Positions 33,280 to 41,707 of a DNA stretch of 64,000 nt are shown here, piece after piece; within the stretch, counting starts at the first letter, position 1; the number at the start of each line of letters is the position of its first letter. This DNA comes from Pseudomonas huaxiensis (GTDB taxonomy: Bacteria; Pseudomonadota; Gammaproteobacteria; Pseudomonadales; Pseudomonadaceae). The stretch is taken from NCBI RefSeq assembly GCF_003231275.1, contig NZ_QKVL01000003.1, forward strand, positions 124,001-188,000. The letters are read 5' to 3'. The notes under the pieces were generated by a model. It worked only from the letters and a program-made list of their open reading frames with translations, searched no databases and was not told the origin of the DNA. Position numbers and translations under genes: made by a program.

Positions 33280-33469
33280 ACCTGTACGCCTAATGCCAGT
33301 CAGTTAAACCAATTGGGGCCGCTTTGCGGCCCTTCGCGAGCAAGCTCGCTCCCACATAACCTGCACCTTGGCCAGGATCCTGTGGGAGCGAGCTTGCTCG
33401 CGAAGGGCTGCAAAGCAGCCCCAACATAGGCGCCAAAACGCTAACTGACTGGCATTAACCTGTACGCCT
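33280..33469. mobile_element. MITE-like element with 12-bp target duplication and internal REP pair
   Basis: Identical ACCTGTACGCCT copies at 33280-33291 and 33458-33469 flank an element of about 166 bp. Its ends are perfect inverted repeats, AATGCCAGTCAGTTA (33292-33306) and TAACTGACTGGCATT (33442-33456). There is no coding capacity. The interior is a REP doublet. This is the structure of a non-autonomous transposon moved by a transposase encoded elsewhere. Confidence 0.65.
33315..33424. repeat. REP doublet (GCGAGCAAGCTCGC type)
   Basis: CTTCGCGAGCAAGCTCGCTC and its inverted copy GAGCGAGCTTGCTCGCGAAG lie about 26 bases apart, flanked by GGGGCCGC and GCAGCCCC arms. This is a typical Pseudomonas extragenic palindrome pair; it sits inside the MITE-like element. 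Confidence 0.85.
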
Positions 33470-33474
33470 CCCTT

Positions 33475-33927
33475 TCACACCGGCAACGGCCGATCCCGAA
33501 TCACCTGCTTCATCACCAGCGTCGAACTCAGCCGCTGCACATTGGGCAGCCGCGCCAGGTGCTCGTCGTAGAGCTGCTGGAAGGCCGGCAGGTCGCGGGT
33601 GACGATGCGCAGCAGGTAATCCGGGTCGCCGAACAGGCGCTGTGCTTCGAGGATTTGCGGAATCTCCGGCAGGGCGGCTTCGAAATCCTGGACCGCCTGC
33701 TGGTGGCCTTCGCGCAAGGTGACGAAGACGATTGCGGCAAAACTCAAGCCCAGCTCGGTGGGCGACAGGTAGGCGCGGTAGCCCTGGATAACCCCGGACT
33801 CTTCCAGTGCCCGCACCCGGCGGTGGCATGGCGACAAGCTCAAGCCGACGCGATCGGCCAGCTCGGTAAGCGATTGCCGACCATCACGTTGCAGCTCGGC
33901 AAGAATATTTCGGTCAATGCGGTCCAT
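33475..33927 (-). CDS. Lrp/AsnC-family transcriptional regulator
   Basis: A 150-residue regulator starting MDRIDRNILAELQRDGRQSL at 33927 (GGAAG upstream; a TTG at 33948 is less likely). The helix-turn-helix is SLTELADRVGLSLSPCHRRVRALE, followed by a RAM ligand domain with GDPDYLLRIVTRDL. It is divergent from a LysE-family exporter gene, 139 bases away. This arrangement usually means amino-acid-induced control of the exporter. Confidence 0.92.
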   Translation of the reverse strand: MDRIDRNILAELQRDGRQSLTELADRVGLSLSPCHRRVRALEESGVIQGYRAYLSPTELGLSFAAIVFVTLREGHQQAVQDFEAALPEIPQILEAQRLFGDPDYLLRIVTRDLPAFQQLYDEHLARLPNVQRLSSTLVMKQVIRDRPLPV

Positions 33928-34066
33928 CTGGAAGGTTCTTCCACTCAACAGGCGAACTGTCAGGATATACGAAAGATAATCCTGGCCGTGCTTCCTTATT
34001 CTTCTGGTAACCCGGCGAAGTTCACGGCTCGCCCTTCATATCACAGGAAAAAAGCTGGAGCCTCAA

Positions 34067-34681
34067 ATGACTGTCAGTGTGCTGGCCACGTTCTGGGCGG
34101 TGTCGTTGTTGTTCGTGATCACCCCCGGCGTGGACTGGGCTTACGCCATCTCCGCGGGAATTCGCGGGCGCTGGGTGGTGCCGGCGGTGGCGGGCCTGCT
34201 CTCCGGGCATTTGCTGGCGACAGTGATCGTCGCGGCGGGGGCCGGCGCCTTGCTGGCGAGCAATCCGCTGGCGCTGTCGGTGATGACCATCGCCGGCGCG
34301 CTGTATCTGCTGTGGATGGGCATCAACATGCTGTGGAAACCATCGACACCGCAAGCCGGCGAGCAGAAGGCGGACTCCTGGTCGAGCTGGGCGATCAAGG
34401 GCTTTTGCGTCAGCGGGCTGAATCCCAAGGTGTTCCTGCTGTTCCTGGCGTTGCTGCCGCAGTTCACCGATCCCCTGTCCAACTGGCCGCTGCCCGTGCA
34501 GATCATCGCCCTCGGCCTGCTGCACGCTGTGAGTTGCGCAATCATTTACTTGATGGTGGGTTTCGGCGCGCGCAGTGTTCTGCAAACCCGCCCTTCAGCA
34601 GCGCGAAACGTCAGCCGGCTGTCCGGCGCGGCGATGATCGCCATCGCCGTGGTGCTGTTGTCGGAGCGGCTGATGGGCTGA
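34067..34681 (+). CDS. LysE/RhtB-family amino acid exporter
   Basis: A 204-residue inner-membrane protein with six helices. FVITPGVDWAYAISAGIRGR near the N-terminus corresponds to the family's TPGP-type motif, and GFCVSGLNPKVFLLFLALLPQF is the conserved centre. It exports amino acids or homoserine lactone-like compounds. The divergent Lrp gene probably regulates it. Confidence 0.92.
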   Translation: MTVSVLATFWAVSLLFVITPGVDWAYAISAGIRGRWVVPAVAGLLSGHLLATVIVAAGAGALLASNPLALSVMTIAGALYLLWMGINMLWKPSTPQAGEQKADSWSSWAIKGFCVSGLNPKVFLLFLALLPQFTDPLSNWPLPVQIIALGLLHAVSCAIIYLMVGFGARSVLQTRPSAARNVSRLSGAAMIAIAVVLLSERLMG

Positions 34682-34701
34682 CGCGGTTATGTGGAGGGCA
34701 C

Positions 34702-34914
34702 TCAGCCTTCCTTGGACAGCGGCACGTCAGGTCGGGATTTGGGGCCGCTGACGCCCCAGACCAACAGCCCGATGAACGGTACGAATACCACGAAGAGGAT
34801 CCACATCATCTTGCTTTCGGCCCGCACGGTGCTGCCGATGATGCGCTTGATGGCCCAGATTTCCAGCAGCGCCAGTAGCACCGCCAGGGTGATCCACAAG
34901 TAGCCGTGTTCCAT
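34702..34914 (-). CDS. PLDc_N-domain small membrane protein
   Basis: A 70-residue protein with two helices separated by RAESKMMWILFVVFVPFIGLLVWGVSGP. This is the PLDc_N (cardiolipin synthase N-terminal) domain found as a stand-alone protein in many pseudomonads. There is no catalytic domain. The role is unknown. It converges with the LysE gene, 20 bases away. Confidence 0.82.
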   Translation of the reverse strand: MEHGYLWITLAVLLALLEIWAIKRIIGSTVRAESKMMWILFVVFVPFIGLLVWGVSGPKSRPDVPLSKEG

Positions 34915-35050
34915 AAGACATCTCCCGTTTGGCTGTTCACGTTAGGCGTACCAGACGCGTCGGGGTTCATTCGGATTGTTGCCGGCGCGACTGCACAGCG
35001 GCGCGACAAGGTGTTCAAATGCCTTCTTCCCTGTCGCACGGAACCTGCCG

Positions 35051-35680
35051 ATGCCACACCCTGCCGTGATCTTCGATGCCTTTGGCACCCTGCTGCATAT
35101 CCGCCGCCCCCGGCATCCGTATCGCCGTCTGTTGAAGCTGGGCCAGGCGCAAGGTCGCAAGCCCCAGGCGGATGACACGCGCTGGCTGATGCAGACTCCG
35201 TTATCCCTGGAAGAAGCCGCCAACGTCCTCGGGATCGACGTCAGCCGTGAACAACTGAGCGCACTGCAGCAGTTGCTCAGCGATGAGCTGGCCAGCATCG
35301 AGGCCTACACCGATGGATTGCAGGCTGTCGCGCTGCTGCAGGATCAAGGCATTCGCGTGGCGGTCTGCTCGAACCTCGCCAGCCCTTACTGCGATGCGGT
35401 CCAGCGCCTGTATCCGACGCTGGATGCCTACGCATTCAGTTGCGAATTGGGCGTGATGAAACCGGACGAGGCGATCTACCAGGCCACCTGCGAGCGGCTG
35501 GCATCGTCCAGTGAAATCACCTGGATGGTGGGCGACTCTCAGCGTTGCGACCGGGACGGCCCGCGGGCCTTCGGGCTACGCGGGTTCTTCCTGGACCGCC
35601 ACCACGGCAAGAGTGACTACCGCGAGCTGACCCATTTCGCCCGAGACGTATTGCACGCCCTCGAGCAGGACGCCCGGTAA
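35051..35680 (+). CDS. HAD-superfamily hydrolase (HAD-IA)
   Basis: A 209-residue enzyme starting MPHPAVIFDAFGTLLHIR at 35051. Motif I is DAFGT, with its first Asp as the nucleophile. Motif II is CSNLASPY, the conserved Lys lies in GVMKPDEAIY, and motif IV is MVGDSQRCDRDG. The cap domain is helical. It resembles phosphatase-type HAD-IA proteins; the substrate cannot be told from sequence. Confidence 0.85.
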   Translation: MPHPAVIFDAFGTLLHIRRPRHPYRRLLKLGQAQGRKPQADDTRWLMQTPLSLEEAANVLGIDVSREQLSALQQLLSDELASIEAYTDGLQAVALLQDQGIRVAVCSNLASPYCDAVQRLYPTLDAYAFSCELGVMKPDEAIYQATCERLASSSEITWMVGDSQRCDRDGPRAFGLRGFFLDRHHGKSDYRELTHFARDVLHALEQDAR

Positions 35681-35714
35681 CAGGCACGTCGGCCTGCGCC
35701 CGGGCCGGCTGCCT

Positions 35715-36722
35715 TCAGAAGTTCAGGCAAATCTTGCCGAAGTGCTGGTTGCTCTCCTGATAGCGGAACGCCTCGACAATCTGCTCCAGCTCGAACGCCT
35801 TGTCGATCACCGGGCGCAATCCGTTGGCGTCGATGGCGCGGATCATCGCCTGCTGCTGCGCACGACTGCCCACCAGCACACCCTGCAGGCGGATCTGCCG
35901 CACCAGCGCCTGGACCAGCGGCAACTGTCCCGCCACCCCGGTGAGGATGCCGATCAGCGAGATATGCCCGCCGATGCGTACGGCGGTCATCGATTGTTCC
36001 AGAGTCGCCGGGCCGCCCACTTCGATCACGTGGTCGACGCCGCGGTTGTCAGTCAGCGCCCGCACCGTCTCACCCCAGTTCGGGGTGCTGCGGTAGTTGA
36101 TGACCTCGTCGGCACCAAGGGCCTTGAGCCGCTCCAGCTTTTCGTCGCTGGACGAGGTGGCGATCACCGTGGCTCCGGCCAGCTTGGCGAACTGCAGGGC
36201 GAAGATCGACACCCCGCCCGTGCCTTGCACCAGCACCGTGTCGCCCGGTTTGAGGGAATCATCGGCCATCAGCGCGCGCCAGGCGGTCAGGCCGGCAGTG
36301 GTCAGGGTCGAGGCCTCGGCGTGGCTGAAGCCTTTGGGCGCGCGGGTGAACGAGGTCGCCCGTGCCGTCACCACTTCCCGCGCATAGCCGTCGATGCCAT
36401 CGCCCGGCACCGTGGCGAAACCTTCCACCAGCGGTTCGCCATCCAGCCAGTCGGGGAAGAAGGTACTGACCACCGAATCGCCCACGGCAAACTCGCTGAC
36501 ACCCGCGCCCACCGCGATCACCTCGCCGGCGCCGTCGGCCATGGGAATGCGCGGCGCGGTCGGGCCCCACAGGCCGCTGACCACTGCGAAGTCGTGGTAG
36601 TTGAGGGAGTTGGCGTGCAGGCGCACGGTGATCTCGCCCGCTGCCGGGGCGGCGGCGTCGCTGTTGCCGACGCCGACCTTGTCGTAACCGCCGCCGGGTT
36701 GAACGTAAATGGCCTTGCTCAT
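35715..36722 (-). CDS. NAD(P)-dependent alcohol dehydrogenase/quinone oxidoreductase (MDR family)
   Basis: A 335-residue MDR-family enzyme starting MSKAIYVQPGGGYDKV at 36722 with CAGGAGA upstream. The N-terminal GroES-like domain precedes the Rossmann motif VLVQGTGGVSIFALQFAK. It lacks the cysteine-rich structural zinc loop, which fits the zinc-independent quinone oxidoreductase branch. It probably reduces an enone or quinone with NADPH. It is a single gene, divergent from the iron-starvation sigma factor gene. Confidence 0.88.
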   Translation of the reverse strand: MSKAIYVQPGGGYDKVGVGNSDAAAPAAGEITVRLHANSLNYHDFAVVSGLWGPTAPRIPMADGAGEVIAVGAGVSEFAVGDSVVSTFFPDWLDGEPLVEGFATVPGDGIDGYAREVVTARATSFTRAPKGFSHAEASTLTTAGLTAWRALMADDSLKPGDTVLVQGTGGVSIFALQFAKLAGATVIATSSSDEKLERLKALGADEVINYRSTPNWGETVRALTDNRGVDHVIEVGGPATLEQSMTAVRIGGHISLIGILTGVAGQLPLVQALVRQIRLQGVLVGSRAQQQAMIRAIDANGLRPVIDKAFELEQIVEAFRYQESNQHFGKICLNF

Positions 36723-36832
36723 GAGTTCTCCTGAATCCAGCCGATGCGAAGGGACAGTCAAGCAGTCTTGGCCCGAGTCCGACCGGGGTCAAGCGCGCCC
36801 GCTTGCAGAATCGACCAACAGACCACAATATT

Positions 36833-36851
36833 GCGACTAATTATCAATTAC
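36833..36851. promoter_or_regulatory. Candidate Fur box before the sigma factor gene
   Basis: GCGACTAATTATCAATTAC matches the Pseudomonas Fur-box pattern (GCGAATGATTATCATTTGC-like) at most positions. It ends 14 bases before the start of the FecI-type sigma gene. Confidence 0.55.
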
Positions 36852-36865
36852 CTCTCGCCTTCGCC

Positions 36866-37366
36866 ATGTCCACTTCCGAACACGCCGCCCTGCATGCCCT
36901 CTACAGCGAACACAATGGCTGGTTGAAAAACTGGCTCCGCGCCCGCCTGGGCAATGCCAGCGATGCCGCCGACCTGGCGCAGGACACCTTCATCCGCGTG
37001 CTCAACGCACGCAACGCCCAGACTATCCGCGAGCCGCGCAGTTACCTCGGCTCCATCGCCCACGCCCTGATGATCGACAAATTTCGCCGACGCGCCGTTG
37101 AACAGGCGTACCTCGCCGAGCTGGCGGCGCGCCCGGAACGGGTGGTCGAATCGCCGGAAACCCGCGTTCTGATCCTGGAAACCCTGGTGGCGGTGGACAC
37201 CCTGCTGGACGGCCTCGGCGAGCGCACCCGACGGATTTTCCTCGCGGTGCAGCTCGAAGGTCTGAGCTACAGCGCCGCCGCCGAGCGCGTCGGGGTGTCG
37301 CTGAACACCGTGAAGAAACACCTGGCCCGCGCCATGACCCACTGCCTGCTGCTCACGGAAGACTGA
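36866..37366 (+). CDS. FecI-family ECF sigma factor
   Basis: A 166-residue sigma factor starting MSTSEHAALHALYSEHNGWL at 36866. Region 2 has DAADLAQDTFIRVL, and region 4 has GLSYSAAAERVGVSLNTVKKHLARAM. FecI-type sigma factors transcribe the linked TonB receptor gene when the ferri-siderophore is bound. fecR follows directly (one base between genes) and the receptor gene is next. The overlapping Fur-like box fits iron control. Confidence 0.94.
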   Translation: MSTSEHAALHALYSEHNGWLKNWLRARLGNASDAADLAQDTFIRVLNARNAQTIREPRSYLGSIAHALMIDKFRRRAVEQAYLAELAARPERVVESPETRVLILETLVAVDTLLDGLGERTRRIFLAVQLEGLSYSAAAERVGVSLNTVKKHLARAMTHCLLLTED

Positions 37367-37367
37367 C

Positions 37368-38315
37368 ATGGCCCCGCCACTGGAACTGCACACCCTCGAA
37401 GCCGCCGCCAACTGGTACGTGCGGCTCAACGCAGGGACGCCCAACGATGCCTTGCTCAGTTCCTGGCAGGACTGGCTGGGACAGAACCCGGCCAACGCAC
37501 GCGCCTGGGCGCGGGTGGAAAAGGTCCAGGCGCAGATGGGTCGATTGCCGGTAGAAGTCGCCTTGCCAACCCTCGCCGGCGTGCGCGCCCGCCGCCGTGC
37601 GGTGCTCAAGACCCTGGCGTTGCTATTGGCCGCCGGTGCCAGCGGCTGGATCGTGCAGGACAGCGCTCCCGCCCAGGCCCTGTTTGCCGGCGTGCGCACC
37701 GGCAAGGGTGAACGGCGGCGGATCGAACTGGCCGACGGCAGCCAGTTGCAGGTCAACACCGACAGCGCGCTGGACATCGACTACGACGACCAACAGCGCC
37801 TGCTGCGCCTGCACCGCGGCGAAATCAGCGTGCAGACCGCCAGCGATCCACGCGGCCGACCGTTCATCGTGCAGACCGCCGAAGGCCGCGTCCGCGCCCT
37901 TGGTACCCGATTCTGCGTGCGCAGCGATGATGGCGTCAGCCGGGTCAGCGTGCAGCAACACGCGGTGGAAATCCGCACCCATGGTCAACCGCAACAAGCC
38001 TTGCGCCTGGACGCCGGGCAGAGCGTGCGCTTCGACCATCAGTACATGGCCCTGGTCAACGCCGCCGCGCCGGGGGCCGACGCCTGGACCCTGGGCATGC
38101 TCACGGTGATCGAATGGCGCCTGGCCGACTTCGTCGCCGAACTACGCCGCTACCGGCCCGGCGTGGTGCGCTGCGCCGAGGCGGTGGCGGACCTGCGCCT
38201 GTCCGGCGCCTTCCCCGTCGATGACACCGACACCCTGCTGGAAAACCTCGGTGCGGCGCTGCCGGTCAAGGTGCGTTACCTGACCCGCTACTGGGTCAGC
38301 ATCGAAGCCGCCTGA
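37368..38315 (+). CDS. FecR-family anti-sigma/sigma-regulator protein
   Basis: A 315-residue inner-membrane regulator. The N-terminal DUF4880 region (LEAAANWYVRLNAGTPND) binds the sigma factor. One transmembrane helix lies near residue 80 (LKTLALLLAAGASGWIV), and the periplasmic FecR domain includes GERRRIELADGSQLQVNTDS and GRVRALGTRFCVR. It relays the receptor signal to the FecI-type sigma factor encoded just upstream. Confidence 0.94.
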   Translation: MAPPLELHTLEAAANWYVRLNAGTPNDALLSSWQDWLGQNPANARAWARVEKVQAQMGRLPVEVALPTLAGVRARRRAVLKTLALLLAAGASGWIVQDSAPAQALFAGVRTGKGERRRIELADGSQLQVNTDSALDIDYDDQQRLLRLHRGEISVQTASDPRGRPFIVQTAEGRVRALGTRFCVRSDDGVSRVSVQQHAVEIRTHGQPQQALRLDAGQSVRFDHQYMALVNAAAPGADAWTLGMLTVIEWRLADFVAELRRYRPGVVRCAEAVADLRLSGAFPVDDTDTLLENLGAALPVKVRYLTRYWVSIEAA

Positions 38316-38399
38316 AAAATAAATTGGCTGCGGGGGTGGCCATTTTTCGTCGGTAGCACGGCTACGGAATAACGCGGCCTTCAGAGGCGATGCCGGCCC

Positions 38400-38446
38400 C
38401 ATCGCGAGCAAGCTCGCTCCTACAGGACTTTGTGCTCGCGATGGGC
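38400..38446. repeat. Single REP element (GCGAGCAAGCTCGC type) with a weak partner
   Basis: ATCGCGAGCAAGCTCGCTCC at 38401-38420 is a full REP palindrome. A partial inverted copy, CTCGCGATGGGC, follows at about 38435. It lies between fecR and the receptor gene. Confidence 0.8.
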
Positions 38447-38497
38447 TTATTGCCCAAACAACCGCCCTCCGCCCCGCCACCCCAAAAGGTATACCGC

Positions 38498-40972
38498 ATG
38501 CCCCCGTTCTTCCCGCGAGCGTCCATCCCCCTGGTTCGTGCTGTCCGCCTGGCGCTGTTTGGCCTGCCCATGGTTTCCCTGCCGCTGCTCAGCGCCCTGC
38601 CCGGCCAGGCCATGGCACAAAGCGCCAGCCAGCAGTTCCAGGTCGCCGCGGGTCCGCTGGGCACCAGCCTGAGTTTGTTCGCCACCCGCGCCGGGATCAC
38701 CCTGACGTTCGATGCCCGCCAGACCCAAGGCCGCCAGTCCGCCGCGCTGCAAGGCAACTTCAGCGTCGAAGACGGCCTGGCCCGCTTGCTGGCCGGCAGC
38801 GGCCTGCGCGCCCAGCGCCAGAGCAACGGCGGCTATGTGCTGGTCCCCGCCGGTAACGGCAGCGCCGTGGAGTTGGGCGCCACCAGCATCGATGGCCAGT
38901 GGCTTGGCGAAACCACCGAGCGCTCCGGCAGCTACACCACCGGCGTGACCCGCACCGCCACCAAACTGCCGCTGTCGATCCGCGAAACACCGCAATCGGT
39001 GACCGTGGTCACCCGCCAGCAGATGGACGACCAGGGCGCCAAGAGCATCGCCGATGTACTGCGCAACACCCCCGGCGTCGCCGGCCAGGTCTGGGACAGC
39101 GACCGCACCGAGTTCTCCAGCCGTGGCATGGTCATCACCAACTACCAGTACGACGGGGTGAACACCGTTTACGACGGTGTCTACAACGAGGGCGTGACCC
39201 AGGTCGACATGGCCACCTACGACCGCGTCGAAGTGCTCAAGGGCGCCACCGGCCTGATGACCGGCTCGGGTGATCCGTCGGCGACCGTCAACCTGATCCG
39301 CAAGAAGCCCACCGCGCAATTCCAGGCCTCGCTGACCGGTAGCGCCGGCTCGTGGGACAACTATCGCGGCGAAGGCGACATCTCCGGCCCGCTCAACGAC
39401 TCGGGCAGCCTGCGCGGCCGCTTCGTCGGCGCCAAACAGGACCGCAAGGGCTACCAGGATCACTACCAGCAGGAAAAAGAAGTCTGGTACGGCATTCTCG
39501 AAGCCGACCTCAGCCCCGACACCTTGCTGACCGTCGGCATCGACCAGCAGACCACCACACCTCGCGGTACCTCCTGGACCGGCAACCCGGTGTTCTTCGC
39601 CGACGGCGGGCGTACCGATTTCTCACGCTCGTTCAACCCCGGCGCCGATTGGAGCCGCCGCGACTTCCAGAGCCGCACCTACTTCGCCAGCGTGGAACAG
39701 GCACTGGCCAACGACTGGACGCTCAAGCTCAGCCTCAACCAGATGCAGTCCGACCACGACACCCGCCTGGCCTCGGCCAGCGGCGGCAACCCGGACCGCG
39801 CCACGGGCGACGGCATGTTCTTCTACTGGGGTCGCTGGGAAGGCCATCGCGTGCAGAACAGCGCTGACCTGAGCCTGTCCGGACCGTTCAGCCTGTTCGG
39901 CCGCGAGCATGATCTGGTGGTCGGCTTCAACAACTCGACCTCACGCCAGACCGGCGCCACCTACGACACCAGCCTGTTCGCCATGGTCCCCGGGAGCATC
40001 TACGACTGGCAGGGCGATATCGACCGTCCGGTATTCCCGAAGAACGGCAAGTACGAGCAGAACAAACGGCAGAACGGCGCCTACATCGCCACCCGCCTGA
40101 AGCCGGCGGACGACCTGTCGGTGATCCTCGGCACGCGGGTCAGCAACTTCAAGTACGACGATGACTACAACTACGACGGCCTCAACCCGGTGTTCCAGGA
40201 CAGCCAGGCCAGTTATGAACAGCATGGCGTGGTCACGCCTTATGCCGGTGTGGTCTACGACCTCGATGACACCTGGTCGGTGTACGCCAGCTACACCTCG
40301 ATCTACCAGCCGCAGACCAACAAGGACATCAACGGCGCGACCCTCGATCCGGTGGAAGGCGACAGCTACGAGACCGGGCTCAAGGCCGCGTTCCTTGGCG
40401 GCAAACTGAACGCCAGCCTGGCGCTGTTCCGCATCGAGCAAGACAACGTCGCCGAGTCGATCGGCACTAACCCTGTGACCAACGAAGGCATCTACAAATC
40501 CACCGACGGCGCCACCACCAAAGGGCTGGAGCTGGAAGTGGCCGGCGAGCCGCTGGAGGGCTGGAACATCAGCGCGGGCTACACCTATGCCCGCACCCGC
40601 GACGCTGATGAGCAACGCATCTTCGGCTTCCCGATGACCACCACCATGCCTGAGCACCTGGTCCGCCTGTTCACCACCTACCGCCTGCCGGGCGCATTGG
40701 AGAAGGTCACCGTGGGTGGCGGGGCGAGCTGGCAGAGCGCGTTCTACGGCAATATCTGGAATCCGGTGCTCAACGACTACAGCCGCATCAAACAGGGTGG
40801 CTACACCTTGGTGGACCTGATGAGCCGCTACCAGTACGACGAGCACCTGAGCTTCACGCTCAATGCCAACAACGTGCTGGACAAGCGCTACCTGAGCGGG
40901 CTGGGGAACTTCGATACCACCTATTACGGTGAGCCGCGCAATGTGATGGTGACGACGCGCTGGGAGTTCTGA
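38498..40972 (+). CDS. TonB-dependent ferri-siderophore receptor with signalling domain
   Basis: An 824-residue outer membrane receptor starting MPPFFPRASIPLVRAV at 38498; upstream in-frame ATGs run through the REP. The signal peptide ends near GQAMAQ. Next come an STN signalling domain (QQFQVAAGPLGTSLSLFATRAG to about residue 115) and the plug (RETPQSVTVVTRQQMDDQG). A 22-strand barrel ending in WEF follows. The signalling domain and upstream FecI/FecR genes show it is a transducing receptor. The sequence resembles FpvA/FoxA-like receptors for hydroxamate-type siderophores, but the ligand is not certain. Confidence 0.94.
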   Translation: MPPFFPRASIPLVRAVRLALFGLPMVSLPLLSALPGQAMAQSASQQFQVAAGPLGTSLSLFATRAGITLTFDARQTQGRQSAALQGNFSVEDGLARLLAGSGLRAQRQSNGGYVLVPAGNGSAVELGATSIDGQWLGETTERSGSYTTGVTRTATKLPLSIRETPQSVTVVTRQQMDDQGAKSIADVLRNTPGVAGQVWDSDRTEFSSRGMVITNYQYDGVNTVYDGVYNEGVTQVDMATYDRVEVLKGATGLMTGSGDPSATVNLIRKKPTAQFQASLTGSAGSWDNYRGEGDISGPLNDSGSLRGRFVGAKQDRKGYQDHYQQEKEVWYGILEADLSPDTLLTVGIDQQTTTPRGTSWTGNPVFFADGGRTDFSRSFNPGADWSRRDFQSRTYFASVEQALANDWTLKLSLNQMQSDHDTRLASASGGNPDRATGDGMFFYWGRWEGHRVQNSADLSLSGPFSLFGREHDLVVGFNNSTSRQTGATYDTSLFAMVPGSIYDWQGDIDRPVFPKNGKYEQNKRQNGAYIATRLKPADDLSVILGTRVSNFKYDDDYNYDGLNPVFQDSQASYEQHGVVTPYAGVVYDLDDTWSVYASYTSIYQPQTNKDINGATLDPVEGDSYETGLKAAFLGGKLNASLALFRIEQDNVAESIGTNPVTNEGIYKSTDGATTKGLELEVAGEPLEGWNISAGYTYARTRDADEQRIFGFPMTTTMPEHLVRLFTTYRLPGALEKVTVGGGASWQSAFYGNIWNPVLNDYSRIKQGGYTLVDLMSRYQYDEHLSFTLNANNVLDKRYLSGLGNFDTTYYGEPRNVMVTTRWEF

Positions 40973-40991
40973 GGCCCCGGGGGCCGCTTTG

Positions 40992-41076
40992 CGGCCCATC
41001 GCTGGCAAGCCAGCTCCCACAGGGTCCGGGGCGCACCTCAGATCCTTGTGGGAGCTGGCTTGCCAGCGATGAGGCC
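40992..41076. repeat. REP doublet (GCTGGCAAGCCAGC type)
   Basis: CATCGCTGGCAAGCCAGCTC at about 40997 and GAGCTGGCTTGCCAGCGATG ending at about 41071 form an inverted pair with a 30-base spacer. It lies between convergent receptor and HAD genes and may also stop transcription. Confidence 0.85.
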
Positions 41077-41113
41077 ATCAATAACTACAGAATGAAGTGG
41101 ACAGATCCCGCCG

Positions 41114-41707
41114 TCAGCCCGCCAACAAACGCTGCAACGCCCGGCAATCCGCCGCATGCCAGTCCGTCAGTTCCGGCCAGGGATTATCCGGCAGGTTCAC
41201 CAGCACCGTGCGGGTTCCAGCGGCGCGGCCGCAGTCGAGGTCGAAGCGGTAATCACCGACCATCACCATCCGCGCCGGCGCCACATCCCAGGCCTCGGCC
41301 AGTTTCAACAAACCGCCCGGATGCGGTTTCGGCGGCGCTTCGTCGCGGCCCAGCACGCTGTCCGCCGCAAAGCAGTCGGCCAGGCCAATCGCTTCCAGCG
41401 TCACATGCGCCAGCTCCCGCGCATTGCGGGTCAGGATGCCGAGTTGATAACCGCGCGCCGCCAGGTCCCGCACCAGCTCCACCGCGCCCGCCGCCGGTTT
41501 CGACGCAATCGCCAGGTCCCGCTCATGCTCCAGCAACCACGCATGCTTGACCTGGGCTTCCTGCGCCGGCAACGCGGCGAGGTGGGTGAGGATGTCGTCT
41601 TCGGGGGGAATGCCCAGCGCTTCGCGGATTGCCGCGAAATCATGCACGGCCACCGTCAGGGTGCCGTCCATGTCGAACACCCAGTGACGAATCTCGGCGA
41701 GGCTCAT
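41114..41707 (-). CDS. HAD-family hydrolase (Gph-like)
   Basis: A 197-residue enzyme starting MSLAEIRHWVFDMDGTLT at 41707. Motif I is DMDGT, motif II ILTRNARE, the Lys lies in PPKPHPGG and motif IV is MVGDYRFDLDCG. It resembles phosphoglycolate phosphatase-like HAD-IA enzymes. The start overlaps the tesB stop as ATGA, so both are expressed together. The substrate is unknown. Confidence 0.86.
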   Translation of the reverse strand: MSLAEIRHWVFDMDGTLTVAVHDFAAIREALGIPPEDDILTHLAALPAQEAQVKHAWLLEHERDLAIASKPAAGAVELVRDLAARGYQLGILTRNARELAHVTLEAIGLADCFAADSVLGRDEAPPKPHPGGLLKLAEAWDVAPARMVMVGDYRFDLDCGRAAGTRTVLVNLPDNPWPELTDWHAADCRALQRLLAG

